A stretch of DNA of 64,000 bases from Sphingomonas sp. CCH10-B3 (lineage in GTDB: Bacteria > Pseudomonadota > Alphaproteobacteria > Sphingomonadales > Sphingomonadaceae): the NCBI RefSeq assembly GCF_001556185.1, contig NZ_LSIJ01000057.1:1-64000 (forward strand), given 5' to 3'. Each line of letters opens with the position of its first letter. Positions within the stretch are counted from its first letter, which is position 1. Of this stretch, positions 54,975 through 63,086 are shown in pieces. The position numbers were made by a program, and so were the translations under genes. The notes beneath the pieces are model-generated. The model was not told the origin of the DNA. It saw only the letters and a program-made list of their open reading frames with translations, and ran no database searches.

Positions 54975-56438
54975 TTAACCCGCGGCAGCGCGCGGACCGC
55001 CGGGACGACCGCCACGACCGCGACCGCCACGACGGTTGTTGCCGCCGGGGCGAGCGCCCTCGGGCCGTGGGCCGGCCGGCCGAGCACCTTCGGGACGAGC
55101 CGCCTGCGGGCGAGCCGCCTGTGGCCGCGCCGCACCTTCAGGACGCGGCCCTGCCGAACGTCCAGCGCCTTCGGGACGCGCGCCGGTCGGGCGTGCATGA
55201 TGCGTCGCGCGCGGGCGCGCTGGACCGCGCTGCTGGCGTTCCTCGCGCGGGGCGGGATCGGCGCCGATCACCTTCGCCCGCTGCGCCTTCAGCGCATTCG
55301 CCTGCGCCAGGAAATTCTCGGGCAGCGGCTGCACGGTGATCTTCTGGCGCGTCAGCTTCTCGATGTCGCGCAGATAGGGCCGCTCATCCTCGGCGCAGAA
55401 GCTGATCGCGACGCCGCTCGCCCCGGCACGCGCGGTGCGGCCGATGCGGTGGACATATTGCTCGGGGACATTGGGCAGCTCGAAATTGACGACATGGCTG
55501 ACGCCCGACACGTCGATGCCGCGCGCGGCGATGTCGGTCGCGACGAGGATTTTGACCCGGCCCGACTTGAACTCGCCGAGCGCGCGTTCGCGCTGGCCCT
55601 GGCTCTTGTTGCCGTGGATCGCATTGGCGGCGACGCCATTCGCGCCGAGCAGCTTCACGACGCGGTCGGCGCCGTGCTTGGTGCGCGTGAAGACGATCAC
55701 CCGCTCCATCGTCGGGTCCTGCAACGTCAGCGTCAGCAGTGCCTGCTTCTCCGCCTGCTGGACGAAGGTGACGAACTGGTCGACGCGCTCGGCGGTGGTC
55801 GCGACCGGCGTCACCGATACCGTCACCGGATCGGTCAGGAACTGGTCGGCGAGCTCGCGGATCGCCTTGGGCATCGTTGCCGAGAAGAACAGTGTCTGGC
55901 GGCTCTTGGGCACCAGCTTCACGATCTTGCGCAGCGCGTGAATGAAGCCGAGGTCGAGCATCTGGTCGGCCTCATCGAGGACGAGGATCTCGATGTCGCC
56001 GAGCGTCAGGTAACGCTGCTCGATCAGGTCGAGCAGGCGGCCGGGCGTCGCAACCAGGATGTCGACGCCATTGACGAGCGTCGCACGATCCTTGCCGACC
56101 GAGGTGCCGCCGAACACGGTTGCGACCGACAGCTTGGTGAAGCGGCCATAGTCGCGCGCGCTGACCGCAATCTGGCTGGCGAGTTCGCGCGTCGGCGCGA
56201 GCACCAGCATCCGGCAGGCGCGCGGGCGGACATGTTCGTTGGCGGCGCGCAGCCGCTGGATGGACGGCAGCATGAACGCCGCCGTCTTGCCAGTGCCGGT
56301 CTGAGCGATGCCGAGCAGGTCGTTGCCCTCGAGCAGCGGCGGGATCGACTGGCGCTGAATGGGCGTGGCTTCGGTGTAGTTTTTGGCCGCGAGCGCGCGC
56401 ACCAAGGGCTCGGCAAGGCCGAGATTGTCGAAGGACAT
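54975..56438 (-). CDS. DEAD-box RNA helicase
   Basis: 487 residues. Q motif (FDNLGLAEPLVRAL, ATPIQRQSIP), Walker A AQTGTGKTAAFMLP, the PTRELASQ motif, DEAD in VLDEADQMLDLG, SAT, and the C-terminal VATDIAARGIDVSGV and HRIGRTARAG blocks are complete. From about 395 to the end there is a Pro/Gly/Arg/Ala-rich repeat tail (PRPEGARP-type units) that resembles the RhlE/RhlB-like and CsdA tails and could bind RNA. Preceded by a leader of about 150 bases with two stable hairpins, as for helicases that respond to cold or RNA damage. Confidence 0.95.
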   Translation of the reverse strand: MSFDNLGLAEPLVRALAAKNYTEATPIQRQSIPPLLEGNDLLGIAQTGTGKTAAFMLPSIQRLRAANEHVRPRACRMLVLAPTRELASQIAVSARDYGRFTKLSVATVFGGTSVGKDRATLVNGVDILVATPGRLLDLIEQRYLTLGDIEILVLDEADQMLDLGFIHALRKIVKLVPKSRQTLFFSATMPKAIRELADQFLTDPVTVSVTPVATTAERVDQFVTFVQQAEKQALLTLTLQDPTMERVIVFTRTKHGADRVVKLLGANGVAANAIHGNKSQGQRERALGEFKSGRVKILVATDIAARGIDVSGVSHVVNFELPNVPEQYVHRIGRTARAGASGVAISFCAEDERPYLRDIEKLTRQKITVQPLPENFLAQANALKAQRAKVIGADPAPREERQQRGPARPRATHHARPTGARPEGAGRSAGPRPEGAARPQAARPQAARPEGARPAGPRPEGARPGGNNRRGGRGRGGRPGGPRAAAG

Positions 56439-56463
56439 GGATATACTTTCAATATGCCAGCGG

Positions 56464-56507
56464 GCCCGGACGGAATCCGGGCGCGGCGGCGGGGTTTAAC
56501 CCCCCGC
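56464..56507 (-). promoter_or_regulatory. Two stem-loops in the helicase mRNA leader
   Basis: gcccgga/tccgggc (56464-56482, loop of five) and gcgggg/ccccgc (56489-56507) sit between the predicted start of transcription and the helicase ATG at 56438. They lack U tracts, so they are leader structures rather than terminators. Confidence 0.5.
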
Positions 56508-56592
56508 GTGATTTGGGAAGCTTGAGACTTGAACCGAAGCAGAGCCGGGGCACGAATGCCCGATCACGCTGCATGATGCCTCGGTAAAAACG

Positions 56593-56621
56593 CAGCTACA
56601 TTGTGCGCTGCAAAAAGTCAA
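56593..56621 (-). promoter_or_regulatory. Candidate promoter of the helicase gene
   Basis: On the minus strand TTGACT (56616-56621), 17-base spacer, TAGCTG (56593-56598). A perfect -35 head with a weak -10. This would give a leader of about 150 bases. Confidence 0.45.
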
Positions 56622-56631
56622 GGCGGCGGGC

Positions 56632-58095
56632 TCAGAATGCGCCCGGCACCTGACGCTGCATCGCATCGGGCTGCGCGGGACTCAACAATTGCTGGTCGCG
56701 GATCAGCTTTGCCGATCCGCTCTGGGCGCTGGGTCCAACGCTTGCGGTTACCGGCGTACAGCTCTGCCCGGCCAGATAATTGAGCGCGGCGCGCGTCGAC
56801 GCTTCCTGCGGATCACCCAATTGCCGTGTGAAATCGTCGGGCGCCTGACAGCTCGCTTCGACCACGCTGGCGAGCCCGGTGTAATAATTGCCCTGGCGAT
56901 TGGCGTTCTGCGTTGCAAAGGCGACCACGCGCAGCCGATCGTCGCACGCCGCCTGGTCGAGCGCAATCTGCCCGACCGGCTTGCCGAACGTATTGGTGCC
57001 GATCAGCGCGACATTGCTGCGCAAATAGGGGATCATCGAATTGATCACCAACTCGCTCGCCGATGCCGTGCTGCTGGTCCCGATGAAGGCGATCCGGGTC
57101 GGCGCGATCGACTGCGTGGTCGGGGCGAAGTTGCGGGTCGAATTGTTCGATGATTTTTCCGGCCGGAAGGCAGTGATGCTGAACACATCCGATGTCGTCC
57201 GGTTGCGGCCCAGCAAATCGCCGATCAGCTCCGCGGTCGAAACCAGCCCGCCGCCATTGTAGCGGAAGTCGATGATGATGTCGGTGATGCCCTGGCTGCG
57301 AAAATTGGCAAAGGCGTCGCGCAATTGCTGGTCGGCCGTCGAAATGAACGTCCGCAAGTTGATGTAGCCGACGCGCCGCCCGCCATCGGTGATGATCTGC
57401 GCCCCGTAACGCGACGACACCGGCGTCAGGCTGAAATCGGCTTTGGTCACCGTTACCGTGCGGGTGCCGCCAGCGTCGGTGACCTGCAGCACGCGCGACG
57501 TGCCTGCGGTGTTCGGCCCCAGCGCATTGCTGACGGCGCTGCTGCCGCCGCTGGCGATCAACGACGCGACCGTCTGGAGATTGCTTGTCGTGGTCCCGAT
57601 CGCCACGATCTGGGTGCCGCGATCGATCCCGGCGGCGAGCGCCGGCGCCCCTTCGAAGCTTTCGACAACGAACAGCCGGTTTGACGGGTCATAGGCCAGG
57701 CGAACCCCGAATCCCGCGCTCGACCCCGAATTGAAGAAGGCATTCTCGCCCGCGATCGAGGTGATGTAAGTGAAGAAGCGGTCACGGCTCTGGGACCGCG
57801 CCGTCGCGGTCAGCGCATCGATGTATTCGCCGACCGTTGAAAATGGCGTCGGATCGAGGCTCGCCGGCAGCGTTTCAGGAAAGAGATACCATTCCCTCAG
57901 CTGGGCAAAGGCCCAATCCTGCCGCGCGCGCAAGGTGCACGTGCCGCTGGTGGGGCTGGGAGTCGGCGCCGCAGCCGCCGCGGCGCTGCCCGATCCACTG
58001 CTGCTGGTGGTGCCCCCACCCCCGCTCCCGCTGCAGCCCGCGAGCAATGCGGCGATACTGAGGGCAGTTGCGAACCGACGCTTCCGAAAGGACAT
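56632..58095 (-). CDS. S41 family C-terminal processing peptidase, lipoprotein
   Basis: About 487 residues. N-terminal signal with lipobox AALLAGC (Cys21-22) and a Ser/Gly linker, so it is lipid-anchored at the membrane. A tail-specific protease domain follows: a PDZ-like segment (GAPALAAGIDRGTQIVAIG), then IDFRYNGGGLVSTAELIGDL, the catalytic Ser in FIGTSSTASASELVINSMIP, and the Lys in GTNTFGKPVGQIALD. Ends with a VTASVGPSAQSG tail. Start ATG 58095 lies one codon after an in-frame GTG. Independent of neighbours; upstream is the amidohydrolase pair on the same strand. Confidence 0.92.
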   Translation of the reverse strand: MSFRKRRFATALSIAALLAGCSGSGGGGTTSSSGSGSAAAAAAPTPSPTSGTCTLRARQDWAFAQLREWYLFPETLPASLDPTPFSTVGEYIDALTATARSQSRDRFFTYITSIAGENAFFNSGSSAGFGVRLAYDPSNRLFVVESFEGAPALAAGIDRGTQIVAIGTTTSNLQTVASLIASGGSSAVSNALGPNTAGTSRVLQVTDAGGTRTVTVTKADFSLTPVSSRYGAQIITDGGRRVGYINLRTFISTADQQLRDAFANFRSQGITDIIIDFRYNGGGLVSTAELIGDLLGRNRTTSDVFSITAFRPEKSSNNSTRNFAPTTQSIAPTRIAFIGTSSTASASELVINSMIPYLRSNVALIGTNTFGKPVGQIALDQAACDDRLRVVAFATQNANRQGNYYTGLASVVEASCQAPDDFTRQLGDPQEASTRAALNYLAGQSCTPVTASVGPSAQSGSAKLIRDQQLLSPAQPDAMQRQVPGAF

Positions 58096-58137
58096 CACGC
58101 TCTACTCCACACGCGTGCGCGAAGCAGCTTTTACGCC

Positions 58138-59436
58138 TCAGCGCTCATAGGCCTTAGGTAGCGCACCCTCTTGCGGCTGGCGATAGCGTTTGAGCAATTC
58201 GCTCTGCCGCGTACCCAGCGGCTGCTTGACCCCGTCGATATAGACGCTTGCCACCGCGCTGCTGAGTTCGAGCGGATCGCCGTCCCAGATCACGACGTCG
58301 CCACGCCGCCCGGGGCGCAGCGAGCCGATCTCGCCGCCCAGCCCGACGGCATCGGCAGGCGCCGAGGTGATGGCGGCGAAGGCCGCGTCCCAGCTCAGCC
58401 CCGTCGCACCGGGCACGCGGCCGAGCGCGACCAGATTGCCGGCGTACTGCTTTTCCAGCCGCGCCTGACGCGCTTCATTGTCGTTGATCGTGCCGATCGA
58501 GACCTGCACCCCGGCCGCCTTCATCCGCCCGACGTTGGACTGAGTCGCAGCGAGCGTTTCGAACGCTTCGGGCAGGTCGTTGAGCGCCGAGGCGATCACC
58601 GGCACCTTGGCGGCGGCGAGGTCGCTCGCGACCATCCAGCCTTCGGACGCGCCGACGAACACCATCCGCAGCGCCGGGAAGTCCTGCTTGAGTGCGATCA
58701 GCGCGCGCATGTCCGACGCGCGCTCGACATGGATCAGCAGCGGCACCCGCCCCGTCACGACGGCACCGAGCGCGGCGGCATCGACGCGATTGACGAGCAC
58801 GTCGCGCCCCTGGTCGAGATAGGCACCGGGCGCGCGCGCATAGGCCTGGGCTGATTTGAGCGCGTCGCGGAAGGCGGTCAGCGCCGCCGGACGGCTGCCG
58901 CCTGCGGCCCCCGCGCCCGACTCGCCATATTCCATGAACTGGAAGGCGCGCGGCGTGCTGACGGTGTTGTTGTCGGCACCGAGATCGATAATCGCCCCCT
59001 GCCCCGCGAAGATCGAACCGCGCGTGGTCGGGGCGACCACTGCCCGCGTGATCCCTTCGGCGCGGTTGAGCGCGATCGAGCTGGTCCGCGGATTGACGGC
59101 GGGCGCGATGTCGATCCCGGCGTGGAACGGCGAATTGTTGGCGCCCGCGTCATTGGTTTCGTCGACGCCGTCGACTTCGATGATGCCCATGCGCGTGAAG
59201 CCCGCAACGATGCCCGGCGTGACATAGCGTCCGCCGGCGTCGACCGTCTCGACCCCGGCAGGCACGGCGACATTCTTGCCCGCCGCGACGACCTTGCCGT
59301 CGCGGACGACGACAGTGCCGCCGTCGATCGGCGCCGAGCCGTCGCCGATGACGAGGCGGGCGTTGGTGATCGCCACCGACTGGGCAGCGGCAGGGCTGGC
59401 GAGAAACGCCGCGGTGAGCAGGAGCAGGCGCTTCAC
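58138..59436 (-). CDS. Exported amidohydrolase-like protein lacking the metal ligands
   Basis: 432 residues. Signal peptide MKRLLLLTAAFLASPAAAQ. The beta-sandwich VVVRDGKVVAAGKNVAVPAG and closing GSLRPGRRGDVVIWDGDPLE are amidohydrolase hallmarks. The PG-[IL]-[VI]-D-x-H-x-H metal motif is replaced by TPGIVAGFTRMGIIEVD, so both His ligands are missing, and the later strand reads SIGTINDNEARQ where an Asp ligand would be. It is therefore probably non-catalytic. Overlaps the second, intact amidohydrolase by four bases; a heteromer of active and inactive subunits is a reasonable inference. Confidence 0.88.
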   Translation of the reverse strand: MKRLLLLTAAFLASPAAAQSVAITNARLVIGDGSAPIDGGTVVVRDGKVVAAGKNVAVPAGVETVDAGGRYVTPGIVAGFTRMGIIEVDGVDETNDAGANNSPFHAGIDIAPAVNPRTSSIALNRAEGITRAVVAPTTRGSIFAGQGAIIDLGADNNTVSTPRAFQFMEYGESGAGAAGGSRPAALTAFRDALKSAQAYARAPGAYLDQGRDVLVNRVDAAALGAVVTGRVPLLIHVERASDMRALIALKQDFPALRMVFVGASEGWMVASDLAAAKVPVIASALNDLPEAFETLAATQSNVGRMKAAGVQVSIGTINDNEARQARLEKQYAGNLVALGRVPGATGLSWDAAFAAITSAPADAVGLGGEIGSLRPGRRGDVVIWDGDPLELSSAVASVYIDGVKQPLGTRQSELLKRYRQPQEGALPKAYER

Positions 59437-60875
59437 TTCACATCTCCCGAGCCGGGCTGACCAAGTTCGAAATCGGATACCGGCCGCCGTCGCGGATCAT
59501 TGGCGTCATAGAGCAGCGCGCCGTCGATCCACACCTTTTCGGGTCGTGCGTAGACGCTGAACGGATTGCCGTTCCACAGCACGACATCGGCCATCTTGCC
59601 GGGCTTCAGGCTGCCGGTCTTGTCGGCGATGCCGAGCGCCTTGGCGGGGTTGATCGTCAGCCAGGTCCAGGCCTGCGCATCGCTGATCTGCATCCCCGCC
59701 CGGCGCCCCGCAGCGAGCGCCTTGGCGACTTCCTGATTGAGCCGCTGGATGCCGTTGGCGTCGTCCGAATGGATCATCGCGCAGGCACCGGCATTTTCGA
59801 GCAGCGGCAGATTTTCGCTGATCGCGTCATAGGATTCCATCTTGAAACCCCACCAGTCGGCCCAGACCGCCGCGCAAGTGCCATTGGCCTTGAGCAGGTC
59901 GCCGATCTTGTACGCCTCGACCGCGTGGTGGAACGCCGTGACCTTGTAGCCGAACTCCTTGGCCATATCCATGACGATGGCCATTTCGTCGGCGCGGTAG
60001 CAGTGGTTCTGGACGAGGATGTCGCCCGCCAGCACACCGCGCAAGGTATCCATCCCGATGTCACGCGCGGGGATGTCACCGCCGTCCCTTTCATATTTGT
60101 CCCAGCGGCGCTTATATTCGACCGCGCGCGCCCAGGTCTGGCGATTGACCGCGACATTGCCCATCCGGGTCGACGGCTGGCGGCCCTTGGCGCCATAGAC
60201 GCGCTTGGGATTCTCGCCGCACGCCATCTTCAGGCCATAGGGCGCGCCGGGGAATTTCATGCCCTGTTCGGTGCGCGCATAGACGTTCTTGAGCACCACC
60301 GATCGCCCGCCGAACAGATTGGCCGAGCCGGGCAGGATTTGCAGCGTCGTCACGCCGCCATTGGCAAGCGCGCGGCTGAAGCCGGGATCCTGCGGCCAGA
60401 CGCTGTGTTCGGCCCAGACGTCGGCGGTGACGGGGCCGGTCGCTTCGTTACCGTCCGAATGCGCCTGCACGCCGGGTGAGGGATAGTCGCCCAAGTGGCT
60501 GTGGATGTCGATGATGCCGGGGGTGAGGTACTTACCGGTCCCGTCGATCGTCGTCACGCCGGCGGGGGCCTGCACCGTTTCGCCGACCGCGACGATCTTG
60601 CCGTCCGCGAACAACGCCTGCCCGCGCTCGATCTTGCCACCCTCGCCGTCGTAGATGGTGACGTTGGTGACCAACGTCGGCACGCCGGGATAGGGCTTGT
60701 AGGTCGAGGGGAAGGGATCGCGGTTATAGGTCTTGCCGGGCGACGGCTTGGGCGCAGGGGCGGATGCAGCCTCGGCCTTGGGTTTGGCGACTCCGTCGGT
60801 GGCGCAACTGGCGAGCGCCAGCGCAGCCGACAGCGCACCGAGCATGGGAAGGCCGCTCGGCAAGTTCGTTCGCAT
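59433..60875 (-). CDS. Exported amidohydrolase family lipoprotein
   Basis: 480 residues. Lipobox ALASC at Cys24 with a Lys/Ala/Pro linker. The metal-binding HxH is intact in YLTPGIIDIHSHLGDYPSP, further ligands are likely the His of VQNHCYRADE and TAFHHAVEAY, and the Asp of MIHSDDANGIQRLNQEV. GSLKPGKMADVVLWNGNPF ends it. It should be a metal-dependent peptidase or amidase of the periplasm with unknown substrate. I start at ATG 60875 because AGGGGA lies upstream and the lipoprotein signal starts there. Overlaps the degenerate paralogue and is followed upstream by the DUF4239 gene. Confidence 0.92.
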   Translation of the reverse strand: MRTNLPSGLPMLGALSAALALASCATDGVAKPKAEAASAPAPKPSPGKTYNRDPFPSTYKPYPGVPTLVTNVTIYDGEGGKIERGQALFADGKIVAVGETVQAPAGVTTIDGTGKYLTPGIIDIHSHLGDYPSPGVQAHSDGNEATGPVTADVWAEHSVWPQDPGFSRALANGGVTTLQILPGSANLFGGRSVVLKNVYARTEQGMKFPGAPYGLKMACGENPKRVYGAKGRQPSTRMGNVAVNRQTWARAVEYKRRWDKYERDGGDIPARDIGMDTLRGVLAGDILVQNHCYRADEMAIVMDMAKEFGYKVTAFHHAVEAYKIGDLLKANGTCAAVWADWWGFKMESYDAISENLPLLENAGACAMIHSDDANGIQRLNQEVAKALAAGRRAGMQISDAQAWTWLTINPAKALGIADKTGSLKPGKMADVVLWNGNPFSVYARPEKVWIDGALLYDANDPRRRPVSDFELGQPGSGDVK

Positions 60876-60955
60876 TTCGTTGGTTCCCCTTTGCCTGATC
60901 CGGCCTGTTTCGACCGCAACATTCCGCCAATACCGGCGGCTGTCAATCACACCGA

Positions 60956-61720
60956 TCAGCGGGGTAGCGCGGCGACCGCGGCGATCATCGGCGTCTGCGG
61001 AATCTGGATCGCGCCGCTGCGCGGACGGTCGAGATCGAGGATCGTCGCGAACGCCAGCGCCAGCAGCACGAACAAGGCGCCGCCGGCGATCCGGTGTCGC
61101 CCGCCGCTGGCCGCCACGGCATGGCCGAGCATCGCCGCCGCGAAGACGCAGTAGAGCGTCAGCAGTCCGATGACGCTTTCGGGCAAGACCGCGTCGATTG
61201 TCGCGCGGCGCTCGGTCGCGACGTCGCCCATCGTGTCGAGCGCCTGCATCACCAGCGATGTGACTGCCGGTTTCGATTCGATTCGAGCCGCCGCGATCGT
61301 CTGCGCATTCAGCGCAGCACCCAGCCGGTCGCTCTCCGCCCGCGCGGTGGTGCGCGCGGCGCTCGCAGGCAGATTGCCGACGCGTACGCGCGCTTCGGCA
61401 TAGGCCAACAAACGCCGATGGATTGCCGCCCGCATCGGCGCGTCGAGCAATTCCACCCGATGCGCAAAGGTGCTGATCGCATTCGCTTCGGCAACGACCA
61501 GCGCACGGCGATGTTCGTGCCGCTCGAGTGCCAGCGAAAAGGAAAAGCCGAGCAGCAGCGCCAGCAGGCCAAGCACGCCCGACAGGATAAAGCCTTCGTC
61601 GGTGCTGCCCGTGCCCCCGCGATTGAAGCGGCGCTGCGCCGCCAGCCCGAACTCGTGCGCCACCAGCATCGCGACCAGCAACCCGATCGCGAGCACGGCG
61701 AGTGGCCAGTCGGTCAGCAC
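60956..61720 (-). CDS. DUF4239 (bestrophin-like) membrane protein
   Basis: 254 residues, GTG start with GAGGGG before it. Four hydrophobic segments are visible: at the N-terminus (LAVLAIGLLVAMLVAHEFG), around 45-62 (GVLGLLALLLGFSFSLAL), and two near the C-terminus (GLLTLYCVFAAAMLGHAV and GALFVLLALAFATILDL). The loop between pairs is helical and charged. The pattern is the DUF4239 type, related to bestrophin channels; function not known. Follows the acyl-CoA dehydrogenase by 16 bases and precedes the amidohydrolase pair. Confidence 0.85.
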   Translation of the reverse strand: MLTDWPLAVLAIGLLVAMLVAHEFGLAAQRRFNRGGTGSTDEGFILSGVLGLLALLLGFSFSLALERHEHRRALVVAEANAISTFAHRVELLDAPMRAAIHRRLLAYAEARVRVGNLPASAARTTARAESDRLGAALNAQTIAAARIESKPAVTSLVMQALDTMGDVATERRATIDAVLPESVIGLLTLYCVFAAAMLGHAVAASGGRHRIAGGALFVLLALAFATILDLDRPRSGAIQIPQTPMIAAVAALPR

Positions 61721-61736
61721 CTTCCCCTCGACCGCG

Positions 61737-62888
61737 TTACAGCGAGCGGCCGATCAGTTCCTTCATGATCTCGTTCGTCCCGCCGTAAATCCGGCTCACC
61801 CGTGCGGCGCGCCACATCCGTGCGATCGGATATTCGTTCATATAGCCAGCACCGCCGTGGAGCTGGAGGCACTTGTCCATCACTTCCCATTGCAGCTCGG
61901 TGTGCCAAAGCTTGGCCGCGGCGCCTTCGGTCGGGGTGAGTTCGCCAGCAAGATGGCGCTTGATCGCCCAGTCGAGATGCGCCCAGCCGACCTGCAGCTT
62001 GGCCTTCAGGTCCGCCAGCACGAAGCGCGTGTTCTGGAAATCGAAGACCATGCCCGCGAACGCCTTGCGCGTCTTGGTGAACTCGACCGTCTCGTCGAAC
62101 GCCTTTTGCGCCGATGCCTGCGTGCCGACCGCGATCGACAGCCGTTCCTGCGGCAACTGGCTCATCAGGTAGATAAAGCCCTTGCCTTCCTCGCCAAGGC
62201 AATTGGTCATCGGCACGCGCACGTCTTCGAAGAACAGCTCCGACGTGTCGGCAGCGTCCTGACCGATCTTGTCGAGCTTGCGGCCGCGCTGAAACCCTTC
62301 GCGGTCGGCCTCGACGAGGATGATCGACATGCCCTTGTACGCGGGCTTGGCGTCGGGATCGGTCTTGGCGACGACAAGGATCAGATCGGCGTTCTGGCCA
62401 TTGGTGATATAGGTCTTGCTGCCATTGACGACATAGTGATTGCCGTCCTTGACTGCGCTGGTGCGGATCGCCTGAAGGTCGCTGCCGGTGCCGGGCTCGG
62501 TCATCGCAATCGCGGTGATCGTCTCGCCGCTGACGAGGCGCGGCAGCCACTGCTTCTTCTGTTCCTCGCTACCGTAAGCGACGATGTAATCGCAGACGAT
62601 GTCCGACTGGAGCGAGAAGCCGGCGGGCACGCCGAGATAGCTCATTTCCTCATCGACGATCGCGTTATAGCCGAAATCGAGGCCCAGGCCGCCGTAGGCC
62701 TCGGGTACGGTCGGGCACAGCATCCCGACCTCGCCGGCCTTGCGCCAGAATTCCTTGGGAACAAGCCGGTTCTTCTCCCATTCGCCGACATTCGGGACGC
62801 CTTCCTTCTGCAGAAAGCTGCGCACCGTCTGGCGGAACGCCTCGTGATCCTCGTTATAGGCAAAGCGGCCGGGGAGCGTGTCGAGCAT
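61737..62888 (-). CDS. Acyl-CoA dehydrogenase
   Basis: 383 residues. FAD-dependent, catalyses the first oxidation of beta-oxidation. Motifs: GGLGLDFGYNAIVDEEMSY at the N-terminal helical domain, AMTEPGTGSDLQAIRTSAVK (first signature), and LAGELTPTEGAAAKLWHTELQWEVMDKCLQLHGGAGYMNEYPIARMWR in the C-terminal part, split across the second signature and the Arg that contacts FAD. Ending YGGTNEIMKELIGRSL is standard. Substrate class unresolved. Start ATG 62888 is the conserved N-terminus. Confidence 0.95.
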   Translation of the reverse strand: MLDTLPGRFAYNEDHEAFRQTVRSFLQKEGVPNVGEWEKNRLVPKEFWRKAGEVGMLCPTVPEAYGGLGLDFGYNAIVDEEMSYLGVPAGFSLQSDIVCDYIVAYGSEEQKKQWLPRLVSGETITAIAMTEPGTGSDLQAIRTSAVKDGNHYVVNGSKTYITNGQNADLILVVAKTDPDAKPAYKGMSIILVEADREGFQRGRKLDKIGQDAADTSELFFEDVRVPMTNCLGEEGKGFIYLMSQLPQERLSIAVGTQASAQKAFDETVEFTKTRKAFAGMVFDFQNTRFVLADLKAKLQVGWAHLDWAIKRHLAGELTPTEGAAAKLWHTELQWEVMDKCLQLHGGAGYMNEYPIARMWRAARVSRIYGGTNEIMKELIGRSL

Positions 62889-63045
62889 GTCAGTCCTCTC
62901 GTGGTTCTTTTGCCGACAGGTTGCGTGTCGAAACCGACCGGGTCAATCCCTCCGTGCGGCCCCCTTTGACCGTCGATGACATTTCCGATGGCGCCTACCT
63001 TGTCGAAGCACCGCTCTTCCTTCTAAGCCGGGGGTAGATAGAACA

Positions 63046-63074
63046 GCCCTTCGACAAGCTCAGGGCGAACGGCG
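63046..63074. repeat. Short palindromic repeat of the cccttcgacaagctcaggg type
   Basis: agcccttcgacaagctcagg lies in the gap before the fumarylacetoacetase-family gene, and its centre forms a small hairpin (ccctt/aaggg-like with mismatches). It is a very common element of sphingomonad genomes. Confidence 0.5.
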
Positions 63075-63086
63075 AGAGGATCCTTC

